64,000 bases of DNA from Acholoe squamosa (lineage: Eukaryota > Annelida > Polychaeta > Phyllodocida > Polynoidae): the NCBI GenBank assembly GCA_949317995.1, contig OX439036.1, positions 21,612,854-21,676,853 on the forward strand, in the 5' to 3' direction. Made by a program: the position numbers and the translations under genes. This document shows positions 1-12,980 of this stretch, piece after piece. Each line of letters starts with the position of its first letter. Position 1 is the first letter of the stretch. Below the pieces are notes generated by a model, which did not search any database, was not told where the DNA came from, and was given only the letters and a program-made list of their open reading frames with translations.

Positions 1-13
1 TTAGACATTCACT

Positions 14-445
14 ATGCAAAACACGGTCAAAGGAGTCTTTGCTACTCACAGTGGGCCTGATCCACAATGTACTTTCACTGTACTACTCACAGTGGTCCTG
101 CTTCACAGTTCACATTCAATATACTACTTACAGTGATCCTGCTTCAAATGCACATTATTTTGTCTTTTACAACTTCCAGTGGACATTCACTATAATACAC
201 ACACTGGATCTGATTCACAGTGCATATTCACTATACTACTTAAGGGGCCCTGATATACAATACTACTCAAAAGGGCCCTGATATGTAGTGCACACTCACT
301 ATACTACTCACAGGGGCCCTGATAATATTATGTAGTGCACACTCACTATTACAGTGCATATTCACTATACTACTCACAGGGGCCCTGATCCACAGTGCCC
401 ATTCACAGTGCGCATACTCACAGTGGTCCACAGTGAACACAATTA
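14..445. repeat. Degenerate minisatellite, ~40 bp period
   Basis: About ten decayed units share the core ACTCACAGGGGCCCTGAT followed by a CACAGTGCACATTCACTATACT-like segment (written here as two parts because units vary). Unit length varies because of internal deletions, and the best-kept copies lie at 230-400. Short ORFs on both strands here come from the repeat and are not genes. Confidence 0.8.
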
Positions 446-630
446 GTACCAAAAGTGAAAACTTGAGGTGTCTTGGCTGATATGACTATTATATACACAC
501 TGCAGGTGCCTATCATAAAAATCAGAGAGATAGAAGTTCAGAAGTTAGGTTTTTGTGTTTGAAATACTATGGTATAAGCAATACATACTTTCCTGTGTAT
601 ATATCTGTAGGCCCCTCACTCTTGGTTGAT

Positions 631-741
631 ACGCTATTAATGTATTGATAACCTAGGACTCGGTGAGGTTTGCTGGAAATATTCGCCCGACCGCGCAGTG
701 GGAGGGTGAATATTTCCTAGGTTATCAATGCATTAATGCGT
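631..741. repeat. Foldback palindrome with 27-28 bp arms
   Basis: The left arm (631-658) contains ATTGATAACCTAGGA and the right arm (715-741) is its near-perfect reverse complement, TCCTAGGTTATCAAT and onward. An inner pair, GGAAATATTCGCCC (675-688) and GGGTGAATATTTCC (704-717), extends the fold. It is probably a small foldback element or MITE. No second copy was recognised in the window. Confidence 0.75.
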
Positions 742-983
742 TTATTGCACTTCTTCATCCATTATGTATGAATTTCTTATCTTATAACCATGTAGGAGAA
801 GACATTTCGTAAGTGCATTAGATCCGCACGGTTTGCCAAGCCGTCGTGGCCATGTTGTCACTCTGCCCGACGTATACCTCCATCTTTACACACATTTTTC
901 GGGTAGAATCCAATGATGTCAAGTCCTGTACTTCTAACACCAACAAATATACGATCCCTTCTTGCTGTTCACATACATTTTGG

Positions 984-1218
984 CTCCATTTTCTTATAAA
1001 TAAATAAGAATCCAATGATTTTACATAGCGATCCAACACACACGGCCATTCCGTTTTGTTTAGCGAAGCGGGTAGGTGCCCGGATGTAACCTGACATACT
1101 TTCAGCTGAAGAACTAGGTCAAATACGCATCGAACAAGGAATGGCTGGACGGGGCGGGTGCCGACACGTATCGCTATAGAAAATCAAAGGATTCTTATTT
1201 ATTTCAAACATAATGGAG
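984..1218. mobile_element. MITE-like element with 47 bp terminal inverted repeats
   Basis: The first 47 bases (984-1030) and last 47 bases (1172-1218) are imperfect reverse complements. They share CTCCATT, AAATAAATAAGAATCC, TGATTTT and ATAGCG in order. The 140 bp interior is comparatively CpG-rich and includes a GGGGCGGG box. The segment AATCCAATGATTTT and an interior GTTTTG...GCGAAGC stretch recur near 58.6-58.9 kb, suggesting a related element there. There is no coding capacity, and a short target duplication could not be fixed by eye. Confidence 0.75.
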
Positions 1219-4200
1219 AAATTAGGCATGGCATGTTCATCTAGGATATCTAAGGAAGTTTCCCTGTTAATAACTCCACCTGGCACCATTAGATTCTATG
1301 CTAACGAGGTGTGTAAACATCAGGTATGTCAGAAAACCTTTTCAAATCCTTCATATACCTTGGCTTTTGCCACAGCTGCCGGGGATCAATTCCCCATAGA
1401 GCCCTGAATGGTTTTAACTGGAAATGTATGGAGTGGTTGATGTTGTATACTTCTCTCATTATTAACATGTCCAGGTTCGAACCAAAGATGTCTTAAAAAA
1501 ATAAACGAAGTCTCAGAGTGCAGTTAAACCCTGATAACGGAACGGGGTTATGACCAAAAAAGCATGCTGATGGCCCTGAATTGTGAGATAATCAATATTA
1601 ATGTTCTGTATAGTATGCTGTGGTGCTTATTTAAGACTTGCTTATACTGGGCAATGCGGTAGTCTTATGAATTTATGTACTTATATCAATGACCATACAG
1701 CACATCTTTATGGGACATTCTCTTAAGAATGCTCCTCTATCAACCTTTACACCAGCCCTTCCCAAGAACCCTCCTGGGTTCTACTAAATTACCCCCACAA
1801 CGTAAGTAAGGAAAATGGACACATGGAAAAAGCAGGATGAGAGTGATAAATGTGATGTACTTTTTTCTGGGATGGTGGTTATCTTTTTCTGTGACATTAA
1901 CTACTTTGTATCAAAGTCATTGGGTGGGGGTTGACTGCAATGCTCTGAGATCCGTGACCCACTTACAGCCCATCCATGTAATACCTTCAATAATTAAGTG
2001 TCTATAATTGGAGTTCAAGGTTGACTCAGAGGCCTCTGATCGATTACCATGGTAAGCACACTTGCAGAATTTCCTGAATACTTCTCTTAAGTTCTATATC
2101 AATGTGTAAGATATATCTCTTGGCAAGTAGAAAGGTTTATTTTAACAACGATGTTGAAAATATCCGATGGATTTGATATATAGATATGTAGCCTAGTTGG
2201 TAATAATGGATATTGTTTGAGCCTTTGGGCATTCTCACAAGCGGTCCGGACTATGAAGGAAAATGCAGTTTGACCTGTTTGATTTATAGCATACTTCAAT
2301 TAAAGGCATGTCTCCCTGCCCATATTGTGATAAATTAAATATATAGGGAAATAGGCCACCCAGACCAAATAATATAGCGTCCCACTCACTCTCATCTCAA
2401 CGTTCCAGCCCTGGACCCCCTATTTATACGGGGGACATTTCATACCTATATTCCGAGCTATAGTGGGGGTCCCTATAATAGTGCTCCTATAGTCCAGCTT
2501 TATCAATTGCAAAGCTACGACAGGTCTTTCAAAATCGTTATATGTTCGTAGTATATTATGCAGTAACTTCCTCTCATAGAATTTATGCATCCTTAACTTT
2601 ATGAGTGGAAAGCTTATTGATTGCCACATTGCATGATATATGACACTTTTTTACACCCTTCATCCATAGATGATACATCATTATAATGAGGATATGCAAA
2701 CCAGTCGTATGAATCTCAAGGTCTTACCTGCAAATGGATTCTAGGGATTGCATCAACATGCTTGAATATTAAATAACTATGTCAATGTTAAGGATTTGCC
2801 TTCTGATAATGAATCCTTTTTATTCAATTATTAACTCTACAACCATTGCATTCATAAAGAACAACTTCAAAATCTGCACCTTCAACTCCATACAGTGGCT
2901 GAAGCTCATGAGGATGCCGCAGGCCCTATACATGAGAATGTCACAAAGGCACTACTAAAATTTCATTTAAAAAATGCATAGAGAAAAAGATGTTTTTACA
3001 AGTCAGATTGCTATTTATAACAAAGTTGATATCATTGCCAGTCACATGATCTGATCATGATTATATTTTTCCAATCTTCTGTGTTTTCCAGAAAAATCCT
3101 TTACAAATACAAATAAAATAATAATCTGTTACTTTTTGTCTAAGAAAAATATTTAGAAATACAAATCAGCTAGGGATGTGCTTGAAAATGCCATGGAACG
3201 ATTGGAAATTTTCTGTAGATGTAAATAGACAATTTTAGGATTCAAAAATATGCATTTTCTGCATATTTACAACAGTTTCATCTCAATGTCACAAAACATC
3301 CATGTTAAGAGTGTCTGTTATGCATCCGTTACGCCATATCGGGTCATATGAGGTCATATGGGGCCATATGAGATACAGGAGAATTGAAAATGTGGAAGGT
3401 TTTAACTTCGGTAATAATCTTTCTATGAAAATTTTAAGGTTACCTACCCCCCCCCCTTAATCGATGCGCAGGAATCCAATGGTGTTATTTATTTTGTTTT
3501 ATTTCAAATGGTTGCTTAGAAACGTGCCCTTTTATTAGCAAATATTCCTATTTTAGGGGCAATGATGAAAACTATGATTTAACAAGATATTTTCATGATA
3601 ATGATTTCCCAAGAAAGAATCATAGCTATATCATGAAATTTCTTGTGCATGTTCCTGAAGACCTCTATTTTCCATTACAATTGAGAAAAGATTATAAAAG
3701 AAATATTTATTTTTTTACCATTTTTTTCACTTTTATTTGTTGCACACTCATGAGCTTGAGCCATGTGCCTCATCCTGTATTCATCGCATGCTATAAATGG
3801 TGGGGTAGGTGAAGGTGATGATGGATCCACATTACCATTTCACTCACCTCCCTGCCATAGATATTAAAGTATAATGGGGGCTCAATGGTATGAGGTGGAA
3901 CCCAACAGCATGCATAGTGCGGGACATGGTAGACTGGTAGTGCAGTTTTATTGTATTTTCTTTTCTTATAGGCTCAGAGTACATGAATAAGAATAAGGAG
4001 GTTAGCATGATAAAGCATGTACTCTTGAATGATTTCAAATGCAAATGAGGTTTGAACAGATGCTATCTGAAAATGCACTTGGTTTAATTGATAAAACTGT
4101 CAAAACCTTCTTAAAAATCATTAGGAATAACTACCCCATTTCATTCCACATGCCTATGGTACTATAACAAAGCTAGATATCAATATGAAATAAATTGATG

Positions 4201-4513
4201 TATGCCTGGTACTGATAGCAGAATCTATGATAATCAGCAGGATATCACTGAACAAGCATTTCCCTCCTGTAAACTCTGCCCTATTCCCCCAGAACAGTAC
4301 CTGGGTACTCAAGGGTATACAATATGTCCCCTCATAGACATGTCTGTGCAACCATTTCTACAGCTATCACCTAAACAATGAATCTCTCAAGGCACATAAA
4401 AGTGGATGGCTGTTTTCATGCCCCCATCATGATAAAGAAGTGACGAGAAGTATAGGTGGCTGAAGACGAAGACAAGACCCCAATAAGTTTATGAGGTCAA
4501 GAGAGGAGCTCAG

Positions 4514-4515
<2 letters not shown>
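1219..4515. other. No gene recognised; AT-rich unique sequence
   Basis: I see no convincing gene. Short ORFs of 60-70 codons on either strand have low-complexity or unrecognisable translations. Minor structure includes a triplicated CATATG-containing motif at 3340-3370 and a C9 run near 3450. Confidence 0.5.

Positions 4516-4576
<61 letters not shown>
4516..4576. repeat. (GA)n microsatellite, ~30 units
   Basis: Uninterrupted GA dinucleotides run from 4516, followed by a purine-rich G-tract flank to about 4610. Arg-Glu and Leu-Ser ORFs over this tract on the two strands are artefacts. Confidence 0.97.
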
Positions 4577-4578
<2 letters not shown>

Positions 4579-6749
4579 GGGGGGAGGTGGAGAGAGGGGA
4601 GAGGGAGATCATGGCAAAGAAACAATCATCTCATTCTGGGGAGGAAAGGGGGGAGGGAATAGATAATTCAGTAGAGGCGAGCGAAGGAAAGGACATGAGA
4701 TCAAGCGAAGAAAGTGTGGAGTAGGGCAGAGGATACGTAGAGAGGGGTTGGAAATTCATCATCTCAATTCAATCATTCATCAGATCTTTACTGGGAAGTG
4801 ATTCAAGGATATTAAAGAAATGGTGATCACCATAAAAATACGGTGAATTCCTAATGAAAAACTATGGTGAATCCTCGTTTATTGTCTGGTGAAACTGGGA
4901 GCTATGGTGAACCCTAAAATAATGGGGAACTACTGGTACCCACTGTTGCCAGTGATTCTATTTTTATTTAAAGGAATTATTTTTACTGTCCACAATTTGA
5001 CAAAATATATCTTTCAGTCAAATTTACAAATTGAATACTGATAATCTGTGCCAGTGTATTGTCATACAAAGCTTCCTCCACCTGTTCTCTTAGAATCAAA
5101 AGTACAATGTTTTGTCTCACCCCAACAACCGTCCCTCTAGAAGTCCATAAAATATAAATGGGTGAAAATATCACTTGCTATGTACATTTTGATATTAATT
5201 CTGAATTGCGTTATTTTTGATTAGAAGAATATGTTTACGACAACAAGGTGAGCATTGTTGCAAAATTGGTAAAAGGAAAACAAATAATAATTATAATTAC
5301 ATTTCTGAGAACTCTGAATTTATCTTTTAAATTACCTATTAACCTTTACCAGTTGCAGCAATTGCCAAGATCTGTTCTAATGCAGGGGCAAAGGTACCTG
5401 GGATAAAATTACAATGCAAAATAAAATCTGACTCTTATCTATGTAGGTATGATATTAAAGCCCTATGAACCAAGTCAAGCTGAAAGGAATACACATTATC
5501 AACCGAGAGAGGTGTATCTTAGATGTAAGGGTGTAAATTCTAGATATAGTTAATGAAAGATGTGGGCATAAATTAACTTGTCATTGGAGAGCAAATGAAT
5601 TTGACCTAGGTATGGTATGAATTTACAATTTCATGTAGTATTTTTGCTTCAGTTGCCGTTTAGCTGACGATAATTCAATCCAAACTCTCTTTCTGCTTTG
5701 GTAGGTATGTATAAAACTAATGCAGAGTTATTGCAGAATAGGTAAAAATAGAATGACCACACATACATGTTATAAGGGATGCAGGGCACTATAAACGATT
5801 GCTCACAGTGTGTACCTAGGAGCTACAAAACCCCTTCGTCAATTATCCCTTACCAAACTAAACATCAGATACTTTTGGTAGGGACTAAAAGAGTTTTAGA
5901 TAAAGACACATCTCCTCACTGATTGCCTTTTGACTAAGCCTAGATCTGTTCTAGTAAGCTAACAGACAAAACTTATCTTATGGCCTCACCAAGGTATTAA
6001 GACTGAGTGAAAGGACAAGGGTTTTGTGGATCCTGTTTGGATTTTGGGGTTAACCTTAACATTTTTGTCTCTTTAATTATTTTTGCTTTCTTTTCTATGG
6101 CATTTGGGGCCGTTCCGTTGGCTAGCGCTGATTCCCATTGTGCTGGCTTAATGGCACATTGATACAGTGGTATCAACATATTTCAATGAGGATCTCATTC
6201 TCCAGCACCTTATAATGGTGCTGAGTCATTGAATGATCGAAAGATGTGAGGCTTTACAGTTTGTAAATTTTACATTGCATGCTCTGATATACATTACTTT
6301 AATAATCATACAAAGGTACGCAACATTATCAATTTTTAGATAAATTAACACGCCTATGTAAATCTAGGCATTGTCATTCCAATAATAGTGCTACTACACC
6401 AATCGCAGTTGGATTTGGCTTTTGACATATATGTATCCACCTGAGTGGGCGGGGTGAGGGTCAGCTAACAGCCTCCCTTCTCCATCCTTTATCACTCACC
6501 CAGTATCACACATCATCCACACATAATTATACTCGATCCTTCCTACTCTCACTTGCCCTTTTACCAGATACAGAAGGGGGTGGACCTATATCTCTTCATC
6601 ATTCCTGCAGGGATTCCATTCTTTAAACTAACAGGTATAGTACATAGGTCGTGCTTAGAGCAGCAGCTTGAGAATCTATCATCAGACCCTGCCCATTGAT
6701 ACTCTTCTATCAGCCCTACAGGGCCTACCTATCATGCATGTCTATTTGG
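4577..6749. other. No gene recognised; unique AT-rich sequence
   Basis: No exon, RNA gene or clear repeat was found. ORFs here are at most 63 codons and unrecognised. Confidence 0.5.
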
Positions 6750-6900
6750 ATGTGGTGTGAGCATATGCAGAGCTGCTCATTACTCCTATCCACAAGTGCC
6801 TGGGGCAGCTTGCATGTCCAGTGACACTTAAAATAACTCTCTATGGAGTCTTCTGCTGAACCAGACCACTGACACAATGTGAGAACTAGGTCAGGACCAT
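6750..6900 (+). repeat. Dispersed repeat, copy 1 (partner at 12835)
   Basis: This segment aligns by eye with 12835-12980 in the same orientation. Shared blocks include ACTCCTATCCAC, GCATGTCCAG, a CTATGGAGTC/CTGTGGAATC pair and AGCTAGGTCAGG-like ends. Divergence is high, roughly one base in four. Class unknown. Confidence 0.6.
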
Positions 6901-8094
6901 GGGCAGGTCTGTTAAATATACAGGATATTTATTGGTATAGGAAGTGAGAAATGGTTTAGGCTACGTCCTTTCTCTGTGCTCAGCTGATCTAGTGGGTTTC
7001 CCTTAGGAATTCTATTTCTATATTGATGTTATATCTATAGTAATAGTCATTGATACACGGTATAAAATGGCCATATTCACATTTCACTGATGGATACTGA
7101 GTTGCGTGTAATTTAGTGCACAGAATAACCTTTCTGGTTGATGTCTCAGGTTAATCCCCACAGTATATTTCTAAAGAAAATGATTAAGATCATGTGTACC
7201 CAACTGCTGTCCATTACAATAAGGTGCATGAGCAATGCGTCACAGAGTGACCATGCAACTGGTAACATTGGAAGCAGTTATTGGTGTCTGTTTCCTGTTT
7301 TTACACTTAAAGATGTCAAGGACAGGAAACAATGAGATGAGAATAATGAAAAGCGTCAATAGCCAATGGTGAAGTGACTTCTTTAATTAATAAGTCATTA
7401 TTAACTCTTATTCCTCAGGCTTGGCCAACTTGTAATGCCTATCTGGGATTTGCTATAATGTCAATTATAACACTGCATTATACAAAGTTTACAGTTTATA
7501 TTATCCTACCGCATCTTCTCCATTGCCATCCATTGATTATCTCTGGATTTGCTCATATTTAGATGGCTTTCAGTAGACCAGCGCAATTTTAGGAGCGGAA
7601 ATTTATATAAAATATGTACCAGTAGATTGGTAAACAAAATCAAGGTAAACACACCCTAGTACCTCACTACTACACAATTCTAGTATTGGGCTTGTAATCT
7701 GATCCATGGACATTTCGATTCTTGGCCGGATCTCTCAGTTTACTTGAAGGTTTGATGTTAGACATCTTAAATTCTTCCAAAGACAGAGGATCTGCTCTCA
7801 CAAACCCTCACCTCTACAAAGGTGTTTTAAGAGGACTATGATTAGTATCTGTGTCGGGCACTGTGTGTCCAATCTAATTTTCTACCTCCTTGATCTCTCT
7901 AGATGAAAAAAATATAGGCATACCTTCCCTTGGTTTGGAATAAGGTGACCCAACAAAAGCTACTGATACCTACCATGGTACTATATGAACCATTCTAGAC
8001 CAGGACTGTGTCATGTAGACCAATCCATTCTGCAGGATCTAGACACTACTTGCATGCCTATACAAAATACATCAAGTTCCAAACCAGCAGACTG
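6901..8094. other. No gene recognised
   Basis: Unique sequence. Two ORFs of 62-65 codons (7138-7335 and 7374-7562) have no recognisable domain and no sign of splicing or promoter context. Confidence 0.5.
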
Positions 8095-8170
8095 AGGTGG
8101 CATCCTACAGATAATGCACTGTGCAGGCAAACACCATTATAACGATTATCCAGCTGGTCACCTCATTTTA
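8095..8170 (+). repeat. Dispersed repeat, copy 1 (partner at 14366)
   Basis: About 75 bp is shared with 14366-14442 in the same orientation, including CATCCTACAGAT/TGTCCCACAGAT, ATGCAGGC/GTGCAGGC, ACACCATTATAA/ACACCGTTATAA and TTATC(C/T)AGC. Weaker similarity continues upstream. Unknown class. Confidence 0.6.
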
Positions 8171-10927
8171 CTTATAGCTAGGGCCTTGATTGCTGTATCT
8201 AACGGTGCAACGTACCATTGTCTTCTATCTTCCCAACCAGCACCCCCCCATGTACATGGGCCCAGATGGGATTCCCTTAGAAGACCTGGGCTAGACCAGA
8301 TGGTTTAACTGCAAGCAGGTAAAGGGAATTAGAGATGGGACCGAGATGGGCTCAGACCGGAAACATTTTTACCTTTTACATACTCATTTGTCATTTACCT
8401 TAGTGAATGTCATAATACCATCAAGGCTTGTTGCTATAAAGGCTGAGGCTACATGGGGCCCACCTGTAAGCCCAAACGCTACCCGTGTGCACTGGTGTGT
8501 ATCCCATGATTGCCCAGGATCTCATGAACTCCCACTAGCCATGTTTGATAAGGGCATTAATTACTTAATGACAACACGTTTTATATATGTCAAATTGATC
8601 TACAATTAATAAAATGTCAAAAACAATAATTGAAATGCATTGAACACTCCCCATTTTGGTGTGGTGGGTAGAATACCCCACGAAGACCCTGTTCCTAAAG
8701 CAACCCCTTGATACATTAATAAATTACAGGAAACATTTAGAGGAGTCCCCTCCCTTGCACTCATCCATAGATGCGACCACTGCTGTGTCAGGCAAGCAGC
8801 ATAGAAATACAATCATGTCTAGTTGTTTGGACAAGCAGCTTTTAAATACCTGTCCAAATAGAAAAGAAAGGAGTCAATGTGCAAGAACCATAGTAACTCT
8901 GCTAACCTTTAATTACTATTAGTGGAGGTAAAATCAACCAAACCTAATCAAACCCTCCCTTACCCAGGGCTACACACCGTCAGCTCCCAGCAGGAAAGAG
9001 ATAATAAAGTAATAGGTAGAATAAGCGAAGGATATGGCCCTGCTCTGGCACTAGATTATGTAATAATTATTAATTCCATTTTCAACAAGCATTTGGTATT
9101 GAGGGATGTACTTGTAATTCCTTCAGAACGAGTAATAGCATTTGTTGAGTTCAATACAAATGTAGGGAATATATCGATAACGATTATTATGTAAACACAT
9201 TGAGACCTGACCCCAAATAAAAAGAACTGTAATTATGACCTTGCTAATCCAAATTTTATAGACCTGAGCACGAACCTTGCCTTCTTTCTTAGGATCATGT
9301 TTGATTGGGGATATGTAAGGGATTATGTACTACAATAAGCTGCAACAGGTCAATGAAAATGTACTGACTCAGTACCCAATACTATCTTAAGTAGGTGTTT
9401 AGTGAAACTAATGAGACCGTTGGATCTGTCTGTATAACCAAGAATATCTATCTAACCTCTATCTATTCACAATTACACAGACCATTATTTTTATTTTCTC
9501 TCTGAGGTGTCCTCTTCATTCTGTGTGATCATGTCATAATCTTCATTGCACCTGTCACGAACAAAATTACTATATGTAACAATTTATCCTATGATGTGGG
9601 CATGGTAAGGCCACAATATATTGGCATTACCCACTCCTGGTTATGTATTTACTGTAGAGAAAAAAAGGTTACAGTATATGAAAAGAGGTCGGATTTCATA
9701 GTTCATTTACATTAAGCCAAAGGATATGATTCTGTACATTATGACCATAATAGAAGTAAGCTGCACATTGTATAGTTTGAACATATAGAAGAGAGCTATA
9801 CATTGTATATTTTCACTTAGAATACCATGCATGTATGAAAAGCTTTGTCAGAATAGGGAGTATATTCCAGCCTTACTGCAATTGTAACATACAGACTTTA
9901 CAATAGCTTGTATAATTATGCAAGTACACAAAAATGCCTAACTGATTCTCCAACCTCTCCCATACCAGTCCTTCCTAACTGCCATACACTCGGTACTGGA
10001 GTAACCAATTCAAGGATGAGTAGCCAGGTCAATATGCAAGGTGTTAGCAAGGGGTGGAGTAAGGGAGGTCAGTACTGTCAGTGGGGAGCAGAGTAAATCA
10101 ATCAATATGAAGTATGAATTCATTAACACCTTTTCATTGATCCCCCAGTGGTGTGCATTCCTATGACCACTGTTGGTTACTCAATGCTGAGCAGTAGGGT
10201 ACAAGGCCATGAGTAAATACTGTGGTCAGCCCACTATGGTTTGATTGCTTAATGCACAGATAGAGTGCTGGTTATTTTACATAAAGCTTGAGACATTGTG
10301 CCATTCCCAAAGGTTTATTGTATGCTGGCCATTTGCTGGCATAGGGTACAGTTATGGTAAATGTTAGGAGTTTAAGTCGATAGTTGAGGTATCACTTATT
10401 CGAATTAGGAAACTGTATTTGAAAGATTAGCTGCAAAAGCTTTCTGTACCTCTGTATTCGTGTGTCTCGATAATCTCGATGTACAAAGTTCCACACATAA
10501 ACACTGTAGGTAGGGAATAATGAGATGAAAGACATCTACCATTTGTGTGTGAATTATTGCAGAATAGTGTTTCTTCCTATGCTAGAAATCCGTGTATCAA
10601 TGTCCACCTTTTTTTCCTAACTATATCAAGAACTCCACTATTATACCCTGGGCAGAGGGTATATAACAGCTTTGCTATACCTGCCTCTGTGTAATCATTT
10701 CAAGAGCTATTTCCTAAATAATGGATCTCTTTGGATCATAAAGGTGGTTAGTTCAGGGGAGGAAAGGCCATTCTGTCCATGCTCGCATGGTAGTAAAATA
10801 CTACGGGGCAATAGAGGTGGTCATGGGACTAATAACGAGGAGACTAGTAGAAGTAGAACATCCCAACAGAGTCCCATGGTAAAAGAAAGGAGGGGGGGCT
10901 TTAGATTAAAAGGAGGCAGTTCGGAGA

Positions 10928-10931
<4 letters not shown>
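8171..10931. other. No gene recognised
   Basis: Several ORFs of 60-90 codons lie in this stretch (for example 8346-8609, 8656-8922, 8922-9194). None shows a recognisable domain, codon bias or conserved motif, and they overlap on both strands. I treat them as chance. Confidence 0.5.

Positions 10932-10972
<41 letters not shown>
10932..10972. repeat. (GA)n microsatellite, ~20 units
   Basis: A perfect GA run is followed by a degenerate GACAGA-rich purine tail to about 11040. Confidence 0.96.
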
Positions 10973-10975
<3 letters not shown>

Positions 10976-11465
10976 AGGGAGAGGCAGAGACAGAGACAGA
11001 GAGAGACAATAATGTGGACAGACAATAGTCAAACAGACAGAGAGTAACCAAATGTATGACTGAGGCCAGGTCTATGGTTTAGATTGCAGCCTGTGATGAA
11101 GTGGTCATCTCATGCATTTAGGACACAATTGCCTGCCCATCCTAAGTACCTAGCAAGTGCATGATGGGTTAATGGTACTGCTCACCTATTACATAACTAC
11201 CAACGACCAGTACAATAAGAGAAACACCTACTGCTACAACTCTGAACTCTACACTTGCATAAGTCATCACATGCATTTAGCATCTGCAGTTGTAAGACAC
11301 CTATTGCATAAGATAGCCTTAGCCAATGGACCTCAAGAGCTGACAATGTCCATCCCTAAGACACTGTAGTGAATAATCACATACCCACTCCTGCAGCCCA
11401 TTTCATAATTCAGACAGGTCACCTCTCTGTTTCATTCAAGGTGAGTGCGAATTATGTAGTAGATA

Positions 11466-12036
11466 TATCATGGGTTAACAGGGTTACTTGAATATATACC
11501 TGGCATGAAACGCCGGGTATATATTACGTAACCCTGTTAATCCCATGATACATCTAACTTAAACTATGGTCCAAGTTTATCACCCCTGGAGGGTGTTGCT
11601 CCTATAGTAAAAGGAAGAGAGCTGGCTAGAAATGCCCTCATTTCCAGTCCTTTCTTTTCATGTAGCTATAACTTGTCCCTTTTGTTGCTCACAAGTGGAC
11701 ATTCAAGTACAGTGCTAAAAAAAGGGGGATTTGAGTAGGTACCTAGTTGGGAGAAGTCAGTCAGTATGATATACTATAGAGTGCATGACATGAGTAGGTA
11801 ACTGATAGTGCAGCTCTCTCTTAAACAAGGCATGTGACTTTTCAGACTAATGTGGTGAGTGCAAGTTGAATGGTAAAGGAGAGCGTGACTTCTTTTGAAA
11901 AGAGGGTACCTACTAACAGCTCTTTTTACCATAGGAGCAACAGGCTCCTGATGTATATGAGACCGATTTCTATACATCAGGTTACCTTATATATTCGAGG
12001 TGAGATTCTTTCGTTCTAAGGTGTGACCATAGTTTA
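11466..12036 (+). mobile_element. Outer hairpin-bearing element (copy 1), interrupted by a MITE
   Basis: It begins with a near-perfect ~38 bp-arm hairpin (11466-11550: TATCATGGG...GGGTTAC paired with GTAACCC...CCCATGATA, with GGGTATATATTA near the tip). This is followed by AAACTATGGTCC and ends at GTGTGACCATAGTTTAA, giving inverted ends around ACTATGGTC. The same body without the inner MITE occurs at 46131-46322. No coding capacity. Confidence 0.7.
11586..11950 (+). mobile_element. MITE family 'GTGTTGCTCC', copy 1, nested
   Basis: The terminal inverted repeats begin CTGGAGGGTGTTGCTCC, extend through TATAGTAAAA, and are mirrored at the right end (TTTTACCATAGGAGCAAC...). The element is 365 bp. 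An inverted second copy of 366 bp lies at 16952-17317 with similarity along its whole length, for example GGACAAGTTATAGCTACATG on the other strand. It sits inside the outer element, whose unoccupied form is at about 46220-46230. Confidence 0.85.
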
Positions 12037-12496
12037 AATTGGAAATACACTACAACATATTGCCTCACTTACACAGCATGTTGTATGAGGACAAAATTAT
12101 TTCATGGAACGCTTCAAGGATAGCAGCTATGGAGTTTCAGCCATCATGCCAACCCTATTTAGAGTCTGTAATTGGATTTCCAGCTGCATTCCTCTCTTTT
12201 CTGAGGGCAATGATTTACTGCGCATTAATAGATCCACCAATTGTGATGCAGGGGATGAGTTGAGCGTTAGTTTAGACCCCGATTCACCTCAGCACATCAT
12301 CATAATGCAGAAGAATTTAAAAACACAGCTTTCTCTCCAAAACGCAGCCATCAAGGTTTCATTACCTGGTGCCTGATCTTTTTTACAGGTAAATGATCAT
12401 TTTCAGCAAAAAATGGTGAAATCTCTGAGGTTTAAAGGGTTAACCTCTAATCATTCCTTTCCCAGTGTCAACTATACCTGCTGTTTAGAATGGACT
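12037..12496. other. No gene supported
   Basis: Two overlapping plus-strand ORFs of 74 and 90 codons (12039-12263 and 12104-12376) lie here in different frames. Neither translation is recognisable and there are no flanking splice signals of note. Confidence 0.4.
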
Positions 12497-12646
12497 CACA
12501 GGGTTGGATAAAGGATTTTGAAAAGGAGGGGACGCGCCCCTTATTTAGCCCCTAAGTTTGGCGGAATTCTAGGTAAAAAGAGGTAAATAAATTTCTAAGA
12601 ACAGGAAAAAAGGAGGGGGCCACCTCCCCGTCTATATCCGCCACTG
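12497..12646 (+). mobile_element. Short MITE 'GGATCCAGGATTTTGAAAAGG' type, copy 1
   Basis: The left end is CACAGGGTTGGATAAAGG, then ATTTTGAAAAGGAGG. The right end reads TATATCCGCCACTG, so the ends are loosely inverted around CAGTGGCGGAT. Internally it has GGTAAATAAATTTCT. A second copy in the same orientation is at 48252-48396. Target duplications were not identified. Confidence 0.7.
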
Positions 12647-12834
12647 CGGAGAATAGGAATAAATTCTAGAATGCAGATAGTATTCATAAAGCATTTTATA
12701 GCACTTTGACAATTGGTGCAACTTGTGCCTAAGTCTTCTTATACTCTAGGTGTAGAATGGCTGTCACATGGCACTAAAGGAGTTTAGAATGGCTGTCTCA
12801 TCGATCCCCTCTGTCCTGCCCATACATGGGCAAT

Positions 12835-12980
12835 GGGCACTGTGTGAGTACCTCAGAGAAACTCATCACTCCTATCCACCATTTACTAGAGCAGTTCGCA
12901 TGTCCAGCTGCACTTTAACTGACTATCTGTGGAATCTCGTGCTGCTCAAAGACCACTCACAATAAGGGAGCTAGGTCAGG
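12835..12980 (+). repeat. Dispersed repeat, copy 2 (partner at 6750)
   Basis: Diverged partner of 6750-6900; see that entry for shared blocks. A 65-codon ORF (12768-12965) crosses it and is not considered a gene. Confidence 0.6.

Noticed and set aside
4427-4724. ORFs on both strands across the (GA)n tract (Leu-Ser and Arg-Glu proteins); similar at 10672-11051 and 46906-47199
   Set aside because: They consist of microsatellite translation with ordinary flanks and no recognisable domain.
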